A DNA stretch of 64,000 bases from AP-15 sp963785565 (GTDB lineage: Bacteria; Pseudomonadota; Alphaproteobacteria; ATCC43930; CGMCC-115725). The DNA lies in the NCBI GenBank assembly GCA_963785565.1, contig CAWAVV010000049.1:15812-79811 (forward strand), read 5' to 3'. A program made the position numbers and the translations under genes. How positions within the stretch are numbered: the stretch's first letter is position 1; every line of letters begins with the position of its first letter. Of the stretch, positions 51,667 to 61,955 are shown piece by piece. The notes under the pieces were generated by a model. That model was given only the letters and a program-made list of their open reading frames with translations. It was not told the origin of the DNA and did not search any database.

Positions 51667-52551
51667 TCATTGCCAGGTCACAACGCTGTGGCCGCCGATC
51701 AGGGTCAAGAGCGCCACTGCCGGTATCGCCGCCAGCAACCCATCCAGGCGATCGAGCAGTCCGCCATGCCCGGGGATCAGGCCACTCGAGTCTTTCACGC
51801 CGAACCTGCGTTTCGCCAGCGACTCGGCAAGATCGCCGAACTGCGCGACAATCGCAAGCCCGGCACTAACCAGTATCAGCGGCGCAGTCGAGGCGACCCC
51901 GAGCGTCAGCGCGGTCACCCCGCCGGCGAGCGCGGCGCAGACCGTTCCGCCGACGAACCCGGTCCAAGTCTTCCGGGGGCTCCAGCGCGGCGCAAGGCGC
52001 GGCCCGCCAAGGCTGCGTCCAACGGCGTACGCGCCGATATCCGTCGCCCAGACGACCCCGAGCAGCCACAGCAAGGTGGCGCGGCCGCCTGCCTCCTGAC
52101 GCGCCAGCCACAACAGGGAGATGCAGGGTAGCGCCACCCACAGCACACCCAGGGCCGTCCATTGAGGTTTCGTGTCCGGCCCTCGGGGCGTCGCCCAAAA
52201 AACAATCCCGGCGCCGGTGAGTGCGGCCGCAACGGCAAACCCGGTGGTGCCGAGCGCCGAGATCGCGACGGTCGCAACCACCACCGCGACGAGCACGATC
52301 TCGATCGGTATGGCGTCAGATTTGTCGCCACGGCCGCCACGACACAGCCGCCCCCATTCCCACGCCATCACCGCGGCCGCGAGCGCCGTCAATAACGCGA
52401 GCCAGGCTCCGCCGAACCAAATTGCGGCGATTGGCAACGGCGCCAGCGCCAACCCCGATGCTATCCGCAGGCGCAGCTGACCCGGCTCAGCGCGGGCCAA
52501 CTCCGGCCCCGTAACGCCGTTCGCGCCCGCAATATTCGTCGATCGCCTCAT
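51667..52551 (-). CDS. cdsA: Phosphatidate cytidylyltransferase
   Basis: Up to 294 residues, with about seven to eight transmembrane helices and the C-terminal signature SLAKRRFGVKDSSGLIPGHG followed by GLLDRLDGL. It makes CDP-diacylglycerol, the precursor of all membrane phospholipids. ATG 52551 overlaps uppS by 65 bp. A start nearer the conserved region (for instance the TTG in PELARAEPGQ) is possible. Confidence 0.95.
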   Translation of the reverse strand: MRRSTNIAGANGVTGPELARAEPGQLRLRIASGLALAPLPIAAIWFGGAWLALLTALAAAVMAWEWGRLCRGGRGDKSDAIPIEIVLVAVVVATVAISALGTTGFAVAAALTGAGIVFWATPRGPDTKPQWTALGVLWVALPCISLLWLARQEAGGRATLLWLLGVVWATDIGAYAVGRSLGGPRLAPRWSPRKTWTGFVGGTVCAALAGGVTALTLGVASTAPLILVSAGLAIVAQFGDLAESLAKRRFGVKDSSGLIPGHGGLLDRLDGLLAAIPAVALLTLIGGHSVVTWQ

Positions 52552-53233
52552 CGAGGTCGTCCTTGGCGAAATCGGGCCAGAGCGTCTTGGTAAAGACCAG
52601 CTCGGAATAGGCGCACTGCCACAACAGAAAATTGCTGATCCGCTGCTCGCCGCTGGTGCGGATCAACAAATCCGGATCGGGCAGGTCGACGGTGAACAGA
52701 TGGCGGGCCAAGCATTCCTCGTCGACGGCATCGAGAGCGAGACTGCCGGCCCGCACCTGGGCGGCGATCGCGCGCACCGCGGCGACGATCTCGGAGCGCC
52801 CGCCATAAGACAACGCGATCGTCAGGGTGATGGCGGAGTTATCCCGCGTCGTCTCCTCGGCCTGCTCGATCAGGCTGACAATGTCGGGGGCGAGGCGGCG
52901 GATCTGGCCGATCACCTTTAGGCGGATGCCGTTGCGGCACAATTCGGCGATCTCAGCCCGGAGGTAATGGCGCAATAGCCCCATCAGGTCGTGAATCTCG
53001 CTCGACGGACGTTGCCAATTCTCCGACGAGAACCCGAACAGGGTCAGGTACGGGATGCCGAGTTCGCACGCGCGGGCGGCGGCGCGTCGCACCGCCTCGG
53101 CGCCCCGGCGATGGCCGGCGATACGCGGCAGGCCGCGGGCGCGCGCCCAGCGTCCGTTGCCGTCCATGATAATCGCGACGTGCTGTGGCAGCGCGCGCGG
53201 TGCGGGGCCCGCGGCGCTGATCGGATTGGCCAT
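52487..53233 (-). CDS. uppS: Isoprenyl transferase (undecaprenyl diphosphate synthase)
   Basis: A 248-residue cis-prenyltransferase. The catalytic Asp is in VAIIMDGNGRWARARGLPRI. LTLFGFSSENWQRP follows, and the C-terminal signature is DLLIRTSGEQRISNFLLWQC. It builds the C55 carrier for peptidoglycan and O-antigen synthesis. The start at 53233 shares a base with the frr stop (TGATG); the much longer open frame upstream runs antisense-free over frr and is not coding. Confidence 0.95.
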   Translation of the reverse strand: MANPISAAGPAPRALPQHVAIIMDGNGRWARARGLPRIAGHRRGAEAVRRAAARACELGIPYLTLFGFSSENWQRPSSEIHDLMGLLRHYLRAEIAELCRNGIRLKVIGQIRRLAPDIVSLIEQAEETTRDNSAITLTIALSYGGRSEIVAAVRAIAAQVRAGSLALDAVDEECLARHLFTVDLPDPDLLIRTSGEQRISNFLLWQCAYSELVFTKTLWPDFAKDDLDEAIDEYCGRERRYGAGVGPR

Positions 53234-53793
53234 CAGACTTGCATGATCTCCCTGTCCTTTTGCTCCAAGGTCTCGTCGATGCGCCGGATCGCGTCGTCGG
53301 TCAGGTGCTGGATCTCCTGCTGCGACTTGCGCTGCTGATCCTGCGAGATCGCGCCGTCCTTCTCTTGGCGGCGCAATAGCTCGATGCCGTCCCGGCGCAC
53401 ATTGCGCACTGACACCCGGGCCTGCTCGGCGTATTTCGCCGTGACCCGGGTCAGTTCGCGCCGCCGTTCCTCGTTCAGATCCGGAATCGGCACTCGCATT
53501 ACCTGACCCTCGGTTTGCGGGTTGAGCCCGAGCCCCGACTCCCGAATCGCCTTGTCGACCGCCTTGACCATGGCGCGATCCCATACCTGCACCGTGATCA
53601 TCCGAGGCTCGGGGACACTGACATTCGCGAGTTGGTTGATCGGCATCGTGCCGCCATAGGCGGTCACCATAATAGGTTCGAGCAGGCTCGCCGAAGCCCG
53701 CCCGGTCCGCAACCCGCCGAATTCCTTGCGCAGCACGTCGAGGGCGCCGTCCATCCGGCGACCGAGATCTTTCAGCAGCGAGTCTTCGGGCAT
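53233..53793 (-). CDS. frr: Ribosome recycling factor
   Basis: A 186-residue RRF: LGRRMDGALDVLRKEFGGLR, TGRASASLLEPIMVTAYGG, MITVQVWDRAMVKAVDKAI and LNEERRRELTRVTAKYAEQA. It splits post-termination ribosomes with EF-G. It lies 21 bp after pyrH and is coupled to uppS. Confidence 0.97.
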   Translation of the reverse strand: MPEDSLLKDLGRRMDGALDVLRKEFGGLRTGRASASLLEPIMVTAYGGTMPINQLANVSVPEPRMITVQVWDRAMVKAVDKAIRESGLGLNPQTEGQVMRVPIPDLNEERRRELTRVTAKYAEQARVSVRNVRRDGIELLRRQEKDGAISQDQQRKSQQEIQHLTDDAIRRIDETLEQKDREIMQV

Positions 53794-53814
53794 GGCCTCA
53801 TCCCCTGTCGATGA

Positions 53815-54540
53815 CTAAAGCTCACCGTCGATTATCGTAAACCTTCCCTCGCCACGGACTACCCGCGCGAACCCGCCGCTCTCGAAGATCGAGAACACCA
53901 GGATCGGAATATGGTTTTCGCGCGCCAGCGCGATTGCCGCCCCATCCATTACGCGCAGGTCGCGCGCCAGCACTTCGCGATAATCGAGCCGCTCGAATCG
54001 GGCGGCGTCGGGTACGCGATGAGGGTCGGCGTCGTAGACACCGTCGACTTTGGTCGCCTTGAGCAGCGCGTCGCAGCCCATCTCCGAAGCTCGCAGCGCG
54101 GCGGCGGTGTCGGTCGTAAAGAACGGGTTCCCGGTCCCGGCGGCAAATATCACGAGGCGTTTTTTTTCGAGGTGGCGCAATGCCCTTCGACGAATGTACG
54201 GCTCGCATACCGCCTGCATCGAGATCGCCGACTGCACCCGCGTCGCTACCCCCCGTTGCTCGAGCGCGTTCTGCATTGCCAGCGAGTTTATCACCGTCGC
54301 CAACATTCCCATGTAGTCGGCCGACGCACGTTCCATTCCCGCCGCGGCCCCCGACACGCCGCGAAAGATATTGCCGCCGCCGATGACCATGCATAATTCG
54401 ACGCCCAGCGCGTGCACCGATTGGGTTTCGTCGGCGATGCGCGCGACAACCTCGGGATCGAGGCCGCCTTCGCCACCACCCATCAGGGCCTCGCCTGAAA
54501 TCTTCAGAAGAACGCGGCGATACCTCAGATCGGCTGCCAT
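53815..54540 (-). CDS. pyrH: UMP kinase
   Basis: A 241-residue amino-acid-kinase-fold enzyme: RVLLKISGEALMGGGEGGLD, VIGGGNIFRGVSGAAAGMER, FAAGTGNPFFTTDTAAALRA and LKATKVDGVYDADPHRVPDA. It phosphorylates UMP to UDP. The gap to tsf (54541-54669) has no gene. Confidence 0.97.
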   Translation of the reverse strand: MAADLRYRRVLLKISGEALMGGGEGGLDPEVVARIADETQSVHALGVELCMVIGGGNIFRGVSGAAAGMERASADYMGMLATVINSLAMQNALEQRGVATRVQSAISMQAVCEPYIRRRALRHLEKKRLVIFAAGTGNPFFTTDTAAALRASEMGCDALLKATKVDGVYDADPHRVPDAARFERLDYREVLARDLRVMDGAAIALARENHIPILVFSIFESGGFARVVRGEGRFTIIDGEL

Positions 54541-54669
54541 TTAGGCCCACGCTCATCGTTGCCCGCGCCGCTGCCGCCGGCGCAACGAGCATACATCAAA
54601 ACAACCGCAACGTCGCACTCCTCGCGCGATTATCCAGGCGGCGTGCGCGAGACCTGCCGGACCTTGGCG

Positions 54670-55599
54670 TCAGTGCTCGAGTTGCGAGGCCACCTCGGCG
54701 GCAAAATCCGCGCGCGGACGCTCGATCCCCTCGCCCAGCGCAAAGCGGGCATAGCTGGTGATCCTGATCGGCGCGCCGGCTGCCTTGGCGGCGTTTTCGA
54801 CCACCTTCGAAATCCGCGTCTCCTGATCGACGACGAAGATCTGTTCGAGCAGCACGACCTCCTCGTAAAATTTACGAAGCCGCCCGTCGACCATGCGCTC
54901 GATGATGTCCTCGGACTTGCCGCTGGCGCGCGCCTGCTCGCGCAACACGTTGCGCTCGCGCTCGAGCGCTGCTTGCGGCACCGAGCCGATGTCGAGATAG
55001 AGCGGGTTCGCCGCCGCGACATGCATCGCGAGCTGCTTTCCGATATCGGCGAGCGCGCTTGCGGCCGCGCTCGATTCGAGCGCTACGATCACGCCGATCT
55101 TGCCGATCCCCGGCCCCAGCGAATTGTGCACATAAGAGATGACGCCGCCCTGCGCAACCGTCAGCCGGGTGGCTCGGCGCAGCACCAAATTCTCGCCGAT
55201 CGTCGCGATCAGGTGGGTCAGTTCGCTCTCGACCGTGCGGCCCGAACCCGGATAGGGGGCGCGGGTCAGCGAATCGAGTTCCCCGTCGCCGTCAAGCGCG
55301 AGCTCGCTGACTGCCTTCACGAAGCTCTGAAAGGCCTCGTTGCGGGCGACGAAATCGGTCTCGGAATTGACCTCGACAAGGGCGCCGGCCGGTCCGCGCG
55401 TGGCCGCGCCGATCAGCCCCTCGGCGGCGATCCGGCCGGCCTTTTTGGCGGCGGCGGACAGCCCCTTTTTGCGCAGCCAGTCGACCGCCGCTTCGATATC
55501 GCCGCCGCTGTCGCCGAGCGCCCTCTTGCAGTCCATCATGCCGGCGCCGGTCTTGTCGCGCAGCTCCTTGACCAGCGCCGCGGTCACCTCGACCATCAT
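54670..55599 (-). CDS. tsf: Elongation factor Ts
   Basis: A 309-residue EF-Ts with LVKELRDKTGAGMMDCKRAL, AVDWLRKKGLSAAAKKAGRI, LVEVNSETDFVARNEAFQSF and a C-terminal dimerisation part. It exchanges GDP for GTP on EF-Tu. Two adjacent ATGs are present; the second (55596) has the better spacing from GAGAGGG. It lies 85 bp after rpsB, the usual pairing. Confidence 0.97.
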   Translation of the reverse strand: MMVEVTAALVKELRDKTGAGMMDCKRALGDSGGDIEAAVDWLRKKGLSAAAKKAGRIAAEGLIGAATRGPAGALVEVNSETDFVARNEAFQSFVKAVSELALDGDGELDSLTRAPYPGSGRTVESELTHLIATIGENLVLRRATRLTVAQGGVISYVHNSLGPGIGKIGVIVALESSAAASALADIGKQLAMHVAAANPLYLDIGSVPQAALERERNVLREQARASGKSEDIIERMVDGRLRKFYEEVVLLEQIFVVDQETRISKVVENAAKAAGAPIRITSYARFALGEGIERPRADFAAEVASQLEH

Positions 55600-55684
55600 C
55601 TACCCTCTCGTCTGTCGCCGGCCACTGTCGTAACAGGCCGGCAGCTCAAATCAGCGCGGCTCTCGGCCGCCTCTCGGCTAAGGT

Positions 55685-56539
<855 letters not shown>

Positions 56540-56678
56540 AACAAGTCCTTTTCCGGTTGAGCCGCCGCAGGCGTAACCGACTCCTCGGACGACGCCGGGA
56601 GCCGACACCGGAGCGAGTCGCCCGCGGAAGCACCGCGCGGTAGCGACCGCAGCCCTGCGTGAGGTATCGAACAACGAT

Positions 56679-56707
56679 TACTTACGGTGCATGCGCGCTT
56701 TTGACAA
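56679..56707 (-). promoter_or_regulatory. Candidate sigma-70 promoter for rpsB
   Basis: On the minus strand, TTGTCA (56707-56702) is followed by a 17-base spacer and TAAGTA (56684-56679), about 140 bp before the rpsB start. The -35 box matches well and the -10 box only partly. The long leader could hold autoregulatory structure as in other rpsB transcripts. Confidence 0.35.
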
Positions 56708-56993
56708 GGCCGCCGTAGGGCCCGGCGGAAGTCCGGCGGTCACTGATAAGTCTGCCAGGCTTCGCCCAAATTCCGATCGGGCCGGATCGGCGCCGAGGCT
56801 CGTTGCCAAGTAATTCCTTGAAGGGGCGCTTCGTCGCGGTGGGGCAACCCTGCTTCGCCATTGCGAAATGTTAACTCCCATCCTCTAGCACTGAGAGGGA
56901 ATTCGTCCGGACGCAGTTCCCCGACCGCTAGAACCCGTGGATCGGCCGATGCCAGCCTGGCCGAGGGTAGCTGATTTGAGAGGAGGCGGAGCG

Positions 56994-57083
56994 ATGCGAA
57001 GAACGACCCTGGCGGTGGCGGTGCGTCGCAATGAGGCCGGCTCTCCGGCCGTTCCAGCCGTCCAGGATCGTTGGCGCGAATGA
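56994..57083 (+). CDS. Possible leader peptide upstream of the histidine kinase (29 aa)
   Basis: A short ORF, MRRTTLAVAVRRNEAGSPAV plus PAVQDRWRE, with an outstanding ribosome-binding site (GAGAGGAGGCGG) before ATG 56994. It ends 29 bp before the histidine kinase start, whose own site is weak. The rest of the 573-bp gap 56540-57112 holds the rpsB leader and promoter and shows no other gene. It may be a translated leader that couples expression of the kinase. Confidence 0.35.
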   Translation: MRRTTLAVAVRRNEAGSPAVPAVQDRWRE

Positions 57084-57112
57084 ACGCTTCGCCGGGTGCG
57101 TGAACCGAGACA

Positions 57113-59281
57113 ATGCATCTTCCCCCGTTTCCGCCTTCGCGACAGCGGCGCGTTCGACCCCAGCGGGGGGTGATCGCGCTCAGCGCGGCGCTGATCGCCG
57201 TTTATGGCGCGAGCACCCTCTGGTCGCTTCAGCGGGCACACGACCAAGCGCTGCGCGCGGCGGGCACAGGGCTCGAAAGCATGGCGCGGTCGGCCGAGAC
57301 CGGTACGACCCGGTCGCTGTTCGAGATCGACGCTATGCTTATCGGCATCGAGCGGATCCTCGCCGCGGTGTTGCCGACAACGCCGCTCGACGATCCGGTG
57401 CTCAAAACCGTGCTCGATCAATTCAACGCTCAGAGCCTGTCGGTCAGCGACATCCTGATCCTGGATGTTAGTGGCAACGAGGTGAACCGGGCGAACGCGA
57501 TCCCCGACCGCACCCGGAACGATCGGCGCAGAGCCTTCTTCACCGCACACCGCCCGGGCATGCCGGCAACGCTGTTCATTGGTGATCTGGGGCGGGACCC
57601 AGTGAACGGGGCATGGACGATCATGCTGAGCCGGCCGCTGACGCGCAACGGCGTCACGCTCGGCGTCATTGCGGCGGAGGTCCCGGTCGCCACATTCACC
57701 AATTTTTATAATGCGATCGGTGCCAATAGCGATACCCGCATTGCACTGCTGCTCGACAACGGTGCGTTGGCTACGGGTGGATCGTCTCGAGGCGCGATAG
57801 TCGGCGGTGTCCCCGGCTCAGCTGCGGCGCTGCTGGCAGCCGCGGCTCAGAATCAAGCGGGTCTCGTCGAGACGAGGGCAGGCGCGGGAGACGACGAGAC
57901 GCTGCACGCCTTTCGTCGTGTTCCGGCTCGCCCGATGATTGTGACGGCCTCACGCGACCACGCGGAAATCCTGCGCCGATGGTATCGCGATCGTAACCTT
58001 TCGCTGGCTGAGTACGCACTGTTTGCGTGGACCGTCGGGGGCCTTGCCTGGCTCGCGGTCCGTTCGCTGCGGGCGGGCCAGTTCGCGGCGGCCTATCTTC
58101 GCCGCAGCGAAGCGCGGCTCAGACGCCAGAGCTCGTTGCTGCAAAACACTCTCGAAAGCATCGGTGAGGGCCTCGCGGTTTTCGATGCCCGCGAACGGCT
58201 GATCGCCCGCAATCGTCGCTTTTGCGAGCTGCTCGACATGCCTGACGATCTGGCAATAGGCGCGCCGCTCAGCGAGATCTTGACCCGTCAGGCGGTCCGT
58301 GGGGATTTTGGCGACGCCGAACCGCAGGCCGAGGTCGTCCGGCGCCTCGAACAATTCTACCGCGATGTGCCGACAGTCAAGGAGCGGGTGACCCCGACCG
58401 GACGGATCCTGCAAATCCGGCGCAGCGCGATGCCCGGCGGCGCGGTGGTCTCGGTCTATTCGGACATCACCGAGGTCAGGGCCGGCGAATCCAAGCTGCT
58501 GCAGGCGCGCAGCCAGGCCGAACTAGCCAACCATTCGAAGAGCGAGTTCCTGGCCAATATGAGCCACGAATTGCGCACCCCGCTCAATGCCGTAATCGGC
58601 TTTACCGAAATCATCTCGCAGGAGTTGTTCGGGCCGGTGGCCAATGAGAAATATCTCGAATACATCAAAGACGTACATGCCAGCAGCCTGCACTTGCTGT
58701 CGATCATCAACGACGTCCTCGACATGTCGAAAATCGAGGCAGGCAAGCTGGAGTTGCAGAAAGAGGACGTCACCCTGCAAAACGTGATTGCCGACGTGAT
58801 CCGCATCGTGCACGAGCGAGCCAGCAGCCGCGGGATCGCGCTGGTCTCGGAATTGGCTGACGAAGCTATCGTCATCTGGGCCGACGAGCGCGCGTTGAAA
58901 CAGATTTTTCTGAACCTCCTATCGAATGCGATCAAGTTTTCGCAGGACGGCGGCAAGGTTCACATCCGGGTGACCACCGAACAGGCCGATTTCGCGGTTA
59001 TCGAGGTCGCAGATCAGGGCATTGGCATGGATACCGACGAGCAGGAGCGCGCGTTGCAGCCGTTCGGGCAGGCAAAGCCGGCGACGACGCGCAATTACGG
59101 CGGCACCGGGCTGGGCCTGCCGATTACCAAGGGGCTGATCGAAGCGCATGGCGGCGCCTTGACGATCCTCAGCCGCTTGGGTGAGGGCACGACAGTCCGG
59201 CTGGTGCTGCCGACCCAAATGCCCAGTCAGGTGTTTGCCGACAGATCGGCGATGCGGTCGGATACCGCCTCGGTCGGGTAA
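57113..59281 (+). CDS. Membrane sensor histidine kinase (extracytoplasmic sensor + PAS)
   Basis: A 722-residue kinase: a TM helix (about 19-39), a periplasmic Cache-like sensor (40-300) containing VSDILILDVSGNEVNRANAI and LIGDLGRDP-type segments, a second TM helix (301-318), a PAS domain (340-450; SIGEGLAVFDARERLIARNR), and HisKA with the phospho-acceptor His485 in FLANMSHELRTPLNAVIGFT. HATPase_c follows with LKQIFLNLLSNAIKFS, VADQGIGMD and YGGTGLGLPITKGLIEAHGG. It resembles alphaproteobacterial PleC/DivJ/PdhS-type kinases. No response regulator is adjacent, so it is an orphan kinase with unknown ligand. Confidence 0.93.
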   Translation: MHLPPFPPSRQRRVRPQRGVIALSAALIAVYGASTLWSLQRAHDQALRAAGTGLESMARSAETGTTRSLFEIDAMLIGIERILAAVLPTTPLDDPVLKTVLDQFNAQSLSVSDILILDVSGNEVNRANAIPDRTRNDRRRAFFTAHRPGMPATLFIGDLGRDPVNGAWTIMLSRPLTRNGVTLGVIAAEVPVATFTNFYNAIGANSDTRIALLLDNGALATGGSSRGAIVGGVPGSAAALLAAAAQNQAGLVETRAGAGDDETLHAFRRVPARPMIVTASRDHAEILRRWYRDRNLSLAEYALFAWTVGGLAWLAVRSLRAGQFAAAYLRRSEARLRRQSSLLQNTLESIGEGLAVFDARERLIARNRRFCELLDMPDDLAIGAPLSEILTRQAVRGDFGDAEPQAEVVRRLEQFYRDVPTVKERVTPTGRILQIRRSAMPGGAVVSVYSDITEVRAGESKLLQARSQAELANHSKSEFLANMSHELRTPLNAVIGFTEIISQELFGPVANEKYLEYIKDVHASSLHLLSIINDVLDMSKIEAGKLELQKEDVTLQNVIADVIRIVHERASSRGIALVSELADEAIVIWADERALKQIFLNLLSNAIKFSQDGGKVHIRVTTEQADFAVIEVADQGIGMDTDEQERALQPFGQAKPATTRNYGGTGLGLPITKGLIEAHGGALTILSRLGEGTTVRLVLPTQMPSQVFADRSAMRSDTASVG

Positions 59282-59343
59282 CGGCGGCCGTCCGCTGATC
59301 CGGGAGACTTACCGCTCTGGTGCGAGCCGGGCGGCCGCCCGCC

Positions 59344-60882
59344 TCAGGCGATCGTGGTAGTCGGCTTGTCCCGCCGCATCACCTGGAACAGAAAAATCCC
59401 CGGGATCATCGCCATCGCGGCGACCGCCAAGGTACGGAAGCAGCCGGTGTAAGCCGCGAAGGCAACTGTCTCGAAGCCGGGCATCGGCGAGGCGCCGGCG
59501 ATACCGCCCTGTTGGTTGAGCGCGCTCAAACCGCTCTCGATTCTGGCCTGCAGCACCGCCGCCATGGTCGCTACTCCGGCGGCGCATCCAAGTTGCCGCG
59601 CCAGATTGTATACGCCGGCGGCGTCGGTCCGCAGCTCGGGGCCGAGGGTCGAGAAGGCGAGGGTGCTGAGCGGGGTGAACAACAGCCCGACGCCGACGCC
59701 CTGCGCCGCGCTCGTTGCGGCCAGCCACAATTCTCCCCCATCGGGCGACACATGCGACATCAATTCGAGCGCGCCTGCCGTGATGACCAGGCCCATCGCG
59801 AGCAAGGCGCGATGATCGACGTGATCGATTATCTGGCGCATGCCGAGCATCGTCACCATCGTGGCGACGCCGCGCGGAGCAATTGCCAAGCCCGCCTGTG
59901 TCGCGTTCCAGCCGAGCGGGCCTTCGCTCAGGGCCGGTACGAAGACGATAGTTGTGAACAGCAACGCGCCGACAAAGAAGTTGTAGGAGCTGGCGACCGA
60001 AAAATTGATATCCCGGAAAACCTCAAATCGGGACAACAGAAGCCGTGATCGTCGGCTTTGAACCACGATCGCGGCAAAGGCGGCCGCGGCCGTGGCGGCT
60101 TCGGCGATGGTTTCCAGCGTCGGCGGCCAGATTCGACCGATGCTGCGCTGGAGCGCCAGTTGCAGCGACCCCACTGCGATGACCAGCAAGGTAATCCCGA
60201 TCCCGTCGATCCTTCCGCCACCGTTCGGCGCCGCCCGCGATGGAACCGAACCCAAGCCTAAGACTGCGATCGCACCGATCGGCGCATTGACGGCAAAGAT
60301 CCACCGCCATGAGGCGAGATCGGTGATCAGGCCGCCGAGCACCGGGCCCAACATCGGCCCGGCCATGATCGTCGCCCCCCATATCGCCAGCATGCGGCCG
60401 TGTTCCTGCTTGGGATAGAGGTCGAGGACGATCGCCTGTGACAACGGTTGAATGATGCCGGCCGCGGCGCCCTGGATCAGCCGAAAGAAAATCAGCGAGT
60501 CCGCGGATCGGGCGACCGCACAGAGCGAGGAGGCGACAACGAACAGTCCGATCGCGACAGTAAATACCGGCCGCGCCCCCCAGCGCCGCCGAAACCAGCC
60601 GGTCATTATCGCCGTTACCGCCGAAGCGCACAGATAACTCGTCATCACCCAGGAACCGAGATCGATCCCGCCGCCCAGGCTGCGCTCGAGTTGCGGCAGC
60701 GCGACATTGGCGATCGTGGCGTCAAAGGCCTGCATCGCCGTTGCGAGCATCAAGGCAATAGTGGCCTGACGCCGCGCCGACCTCGATAAATCGCTCGCCT
60801 CCGCGCCGATCCGGATTTGCACGTCCCGCCATTCCGTCACCGGCGTCGCGCCGCGTCGCGCAGAGCGGCGCGAGGGCTTCAT
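59344..60882 (-). CDS. DHA2-family (14-helix) MFS exporter
   Basis: A 512-residue EmrB/QacA-type drug:H+ antiporter: IALMLATAMQAFDATIANVA plus LPQLERSLGGG, GWFRRRWGARPVFTVAIGLF, and the motif C region LAIWGATIMAGPMLGPVLGG. A polar basic N-terminus of about 38 residues precedes helix 1. It is convergent with the histidine kinase (62 bp between stops). No EmrA partner or regulator is adjacent, so it probably works alone. Confidence 0.9.
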   Translation of the reverse strand: MKPSRRSARRGATPVTEWRDVQIRIGAEASDLSRSARRQATIALMLATAMQAFDATIANVALPQLERSLGGGIDLGSWVMTSYLCASAVTAIMTGWFRRRWGARPVFTVAIGLFVVASSLCAVARSADSLIFFRLIQGAAAGIIQPLSQAIVLDLYPKQEHGRMLAIWGATIMAGPMLGPVLGGLITDLASWRWIFAVNAPIGAIAVLGLGSVPSRAAPNGGGRIDGIGITLLVIAVGSLQLALQRSIGRIWPPTLETIAEAATAAAAFAAIVVQSRRSRLLLSRFEVFRDINFSVASSYNFFVGALLFTTIVFVPALSEGPLGWNATQAGLAIAPRGVATMVTMLGMRQIIDHVDHRALLAMGLVITAGALELMSHVSPDGGELWLAATSAAQGVGVGLLFTPLSTLAFSTLGPELRTDAAGVYNLARQLGCAAGVATMAAVLQARIESGLSALNQQGGIAGASPMPGFETVAFAAYTGCFRTLAVAAMAMIPGIFLFQVMRRDKPTTTIA

Positions 60883-61233
60883 CGCGAGATCAGCGCCGTT
60901 TGGTCACCAGACGGGAGAGTAATTTGGGCCTCTGGGCGGCACGGACGTTCCATCGGCCCCTCTCGAAGGATCATCCTCGATCAGAACCGGATACGCATTC
61001 ATTCGTAGTTGTCTGCGTCTTTCGATTTATTGGATGATGCTGTTTTCTTGCCATGCCATAACTCCTGCCTCTGTCATCATTTTGTTTTGATACCGGTCCG
61101 ATTTATTGACGACTCGGCGAGCCTAGCTCGCGCGCGTCAGAAAACCGCCCCGACGGGCGTCATAGCGATGTCAAGTTCGGGGTTCTTTCTCGATAGTGAT
61201 AGGCCCAGTCCGGTCTCGCCGCACCTCGGCCGG
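60883..61233. other. AT-richer gap without clear gene (351 bp)
   Basis: Lies between two minus-strand genes. It should contain the DHA2 exporter promoter. It holds a possible 27-residue ORF (60971-61054) and T-rich tracts around 61040-61110. Plus-strand frames here lack ribosome-binding sites and coding character. Confidence 0.4.
60971..61054 (-). CDS. Possible small polar peptide (27 aa)
   Basis: ATG 61054, with CAGGAG eight bases upstream, opens MARKQHHPINRKTQTTTNEC plus VSGSDRG. The codon use is unlike random frame in this genome, but the ORF is too short to judge alone. An overlapping start 8 bases upstream in another frame reads only 10 residues. Low certainty. Confidence 0.25.
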   Translation of the reverse strand: MARKQHHPINRKTQTTTNECVSGSDRG

Positions 61234-61773
61234 TCATCGCGCCCGCAGCGTTTCGCCCAGCCATTCGCCATTCCCCCGGCCCGTGGACTGACGCCACCCA
61301 TAGGCGCGTACATCATGCATGGCGAAGCCATGCAATTGCGCCAATCCCAGCGTTCTAAAGGTGGCGAGCTTGACGATCGTTGCGCGCGCGCAGGCAAATC
61401 CTTCGCATTGCGCAAAGGTCTCGCCGAACTTCAGTGACCCGTCGCCTGCTGCGATTTCGATGCGGTCGTAGAGCTGCGCTTCAAGCCTGACCGCGAGATC
61501 GAAACCCGCCAGCGTTGCGCTGAACAGGGCCGCGATCCCGAAAACCGTACCGCCGACAATGACAGCGGCGCGCCGATGTTGGGTCACGGAGAGGGAGCGG
61601 CCGCGGACAATTCTGTTCGGCTTGCTCAAGCTGATTGTGAGATAGCCGGCAACGCCGAGAGCCAGCGGAACGCCGACCAGCGGCGGTGCGAGGCCGGCGG
61701 CTGCGACGGCGGCGAGAACGGCCAGGCGCGAGCCCGCGGGCTTGGTTATCGGAAAACCGACGATCTCGACCAT
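61234..61773 (-). CDS. Hypothetical membrane protein
   Basis: A 179-residue protein with hydrophobic segments at about 20-50 (LAVLAAVAAAGLAPPLVGVP plus LALGVAGYLTISL) and 72-90 (VIVGGTVFGIAALFSATLAG). A soluble C-terminal part contains LEAQLYDRIEIAAGDGSLKF and two cysteines (QCEGFACARATIV). No family recognised. The start ATG 61773 has only a weak site. It is divergent from the unknown gene at 61956 across 182 bp of AT-rich DNA. A frame on the opposite strand overlaps it but looks less like coding. Confidence 0.5.
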   Translation of the reverse strand: MVEIVGFPITKPAGSRLAVLAAVAAAGLAPPLVGVPLALGVAGYLTISLSKPNRIVRGRSLSVTQHRRAAVIVGGTVFGIAALFSATLAGFDLAVRLEAQLYDRIEIAAGDGSLKFGETFAQCEGFACARATIVKLATFRTLGLAQLHGFAMHDVRAYGWRQSTGRGNGEWLGETLRAR

Positions 61774-61955
61774 GGCCCGCAGTAGGCCGCAAAAACTGTT
61801 AAGAAATATTTTGTGATGGCGCCTTCGAGAACGCTGCCGGCCGCGGTGCGGTCGTCACGGCGGCCGAATTAAGTCTTGGTTAACCGGGTGCGATCTAGCA
61901 TAGGAGATCGGCGACTGCGCGTCCGAGGATTTGTGGCAGTGCTGCGAGGGCTTCC

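Noticed and set aside
56885..57550. 221-codon minus-strand frame between rpsB and the histidine kinase
   Set aside because: Runs antisense into the kinase coding region with no motif or start site.
61009..61437. 142-codon plus-strand frame overlapping the hypothetical membrane protein
   Set aside because: No ribosome-binding site, odd composition, and largely antisense to a frame with two clear membrane segments.
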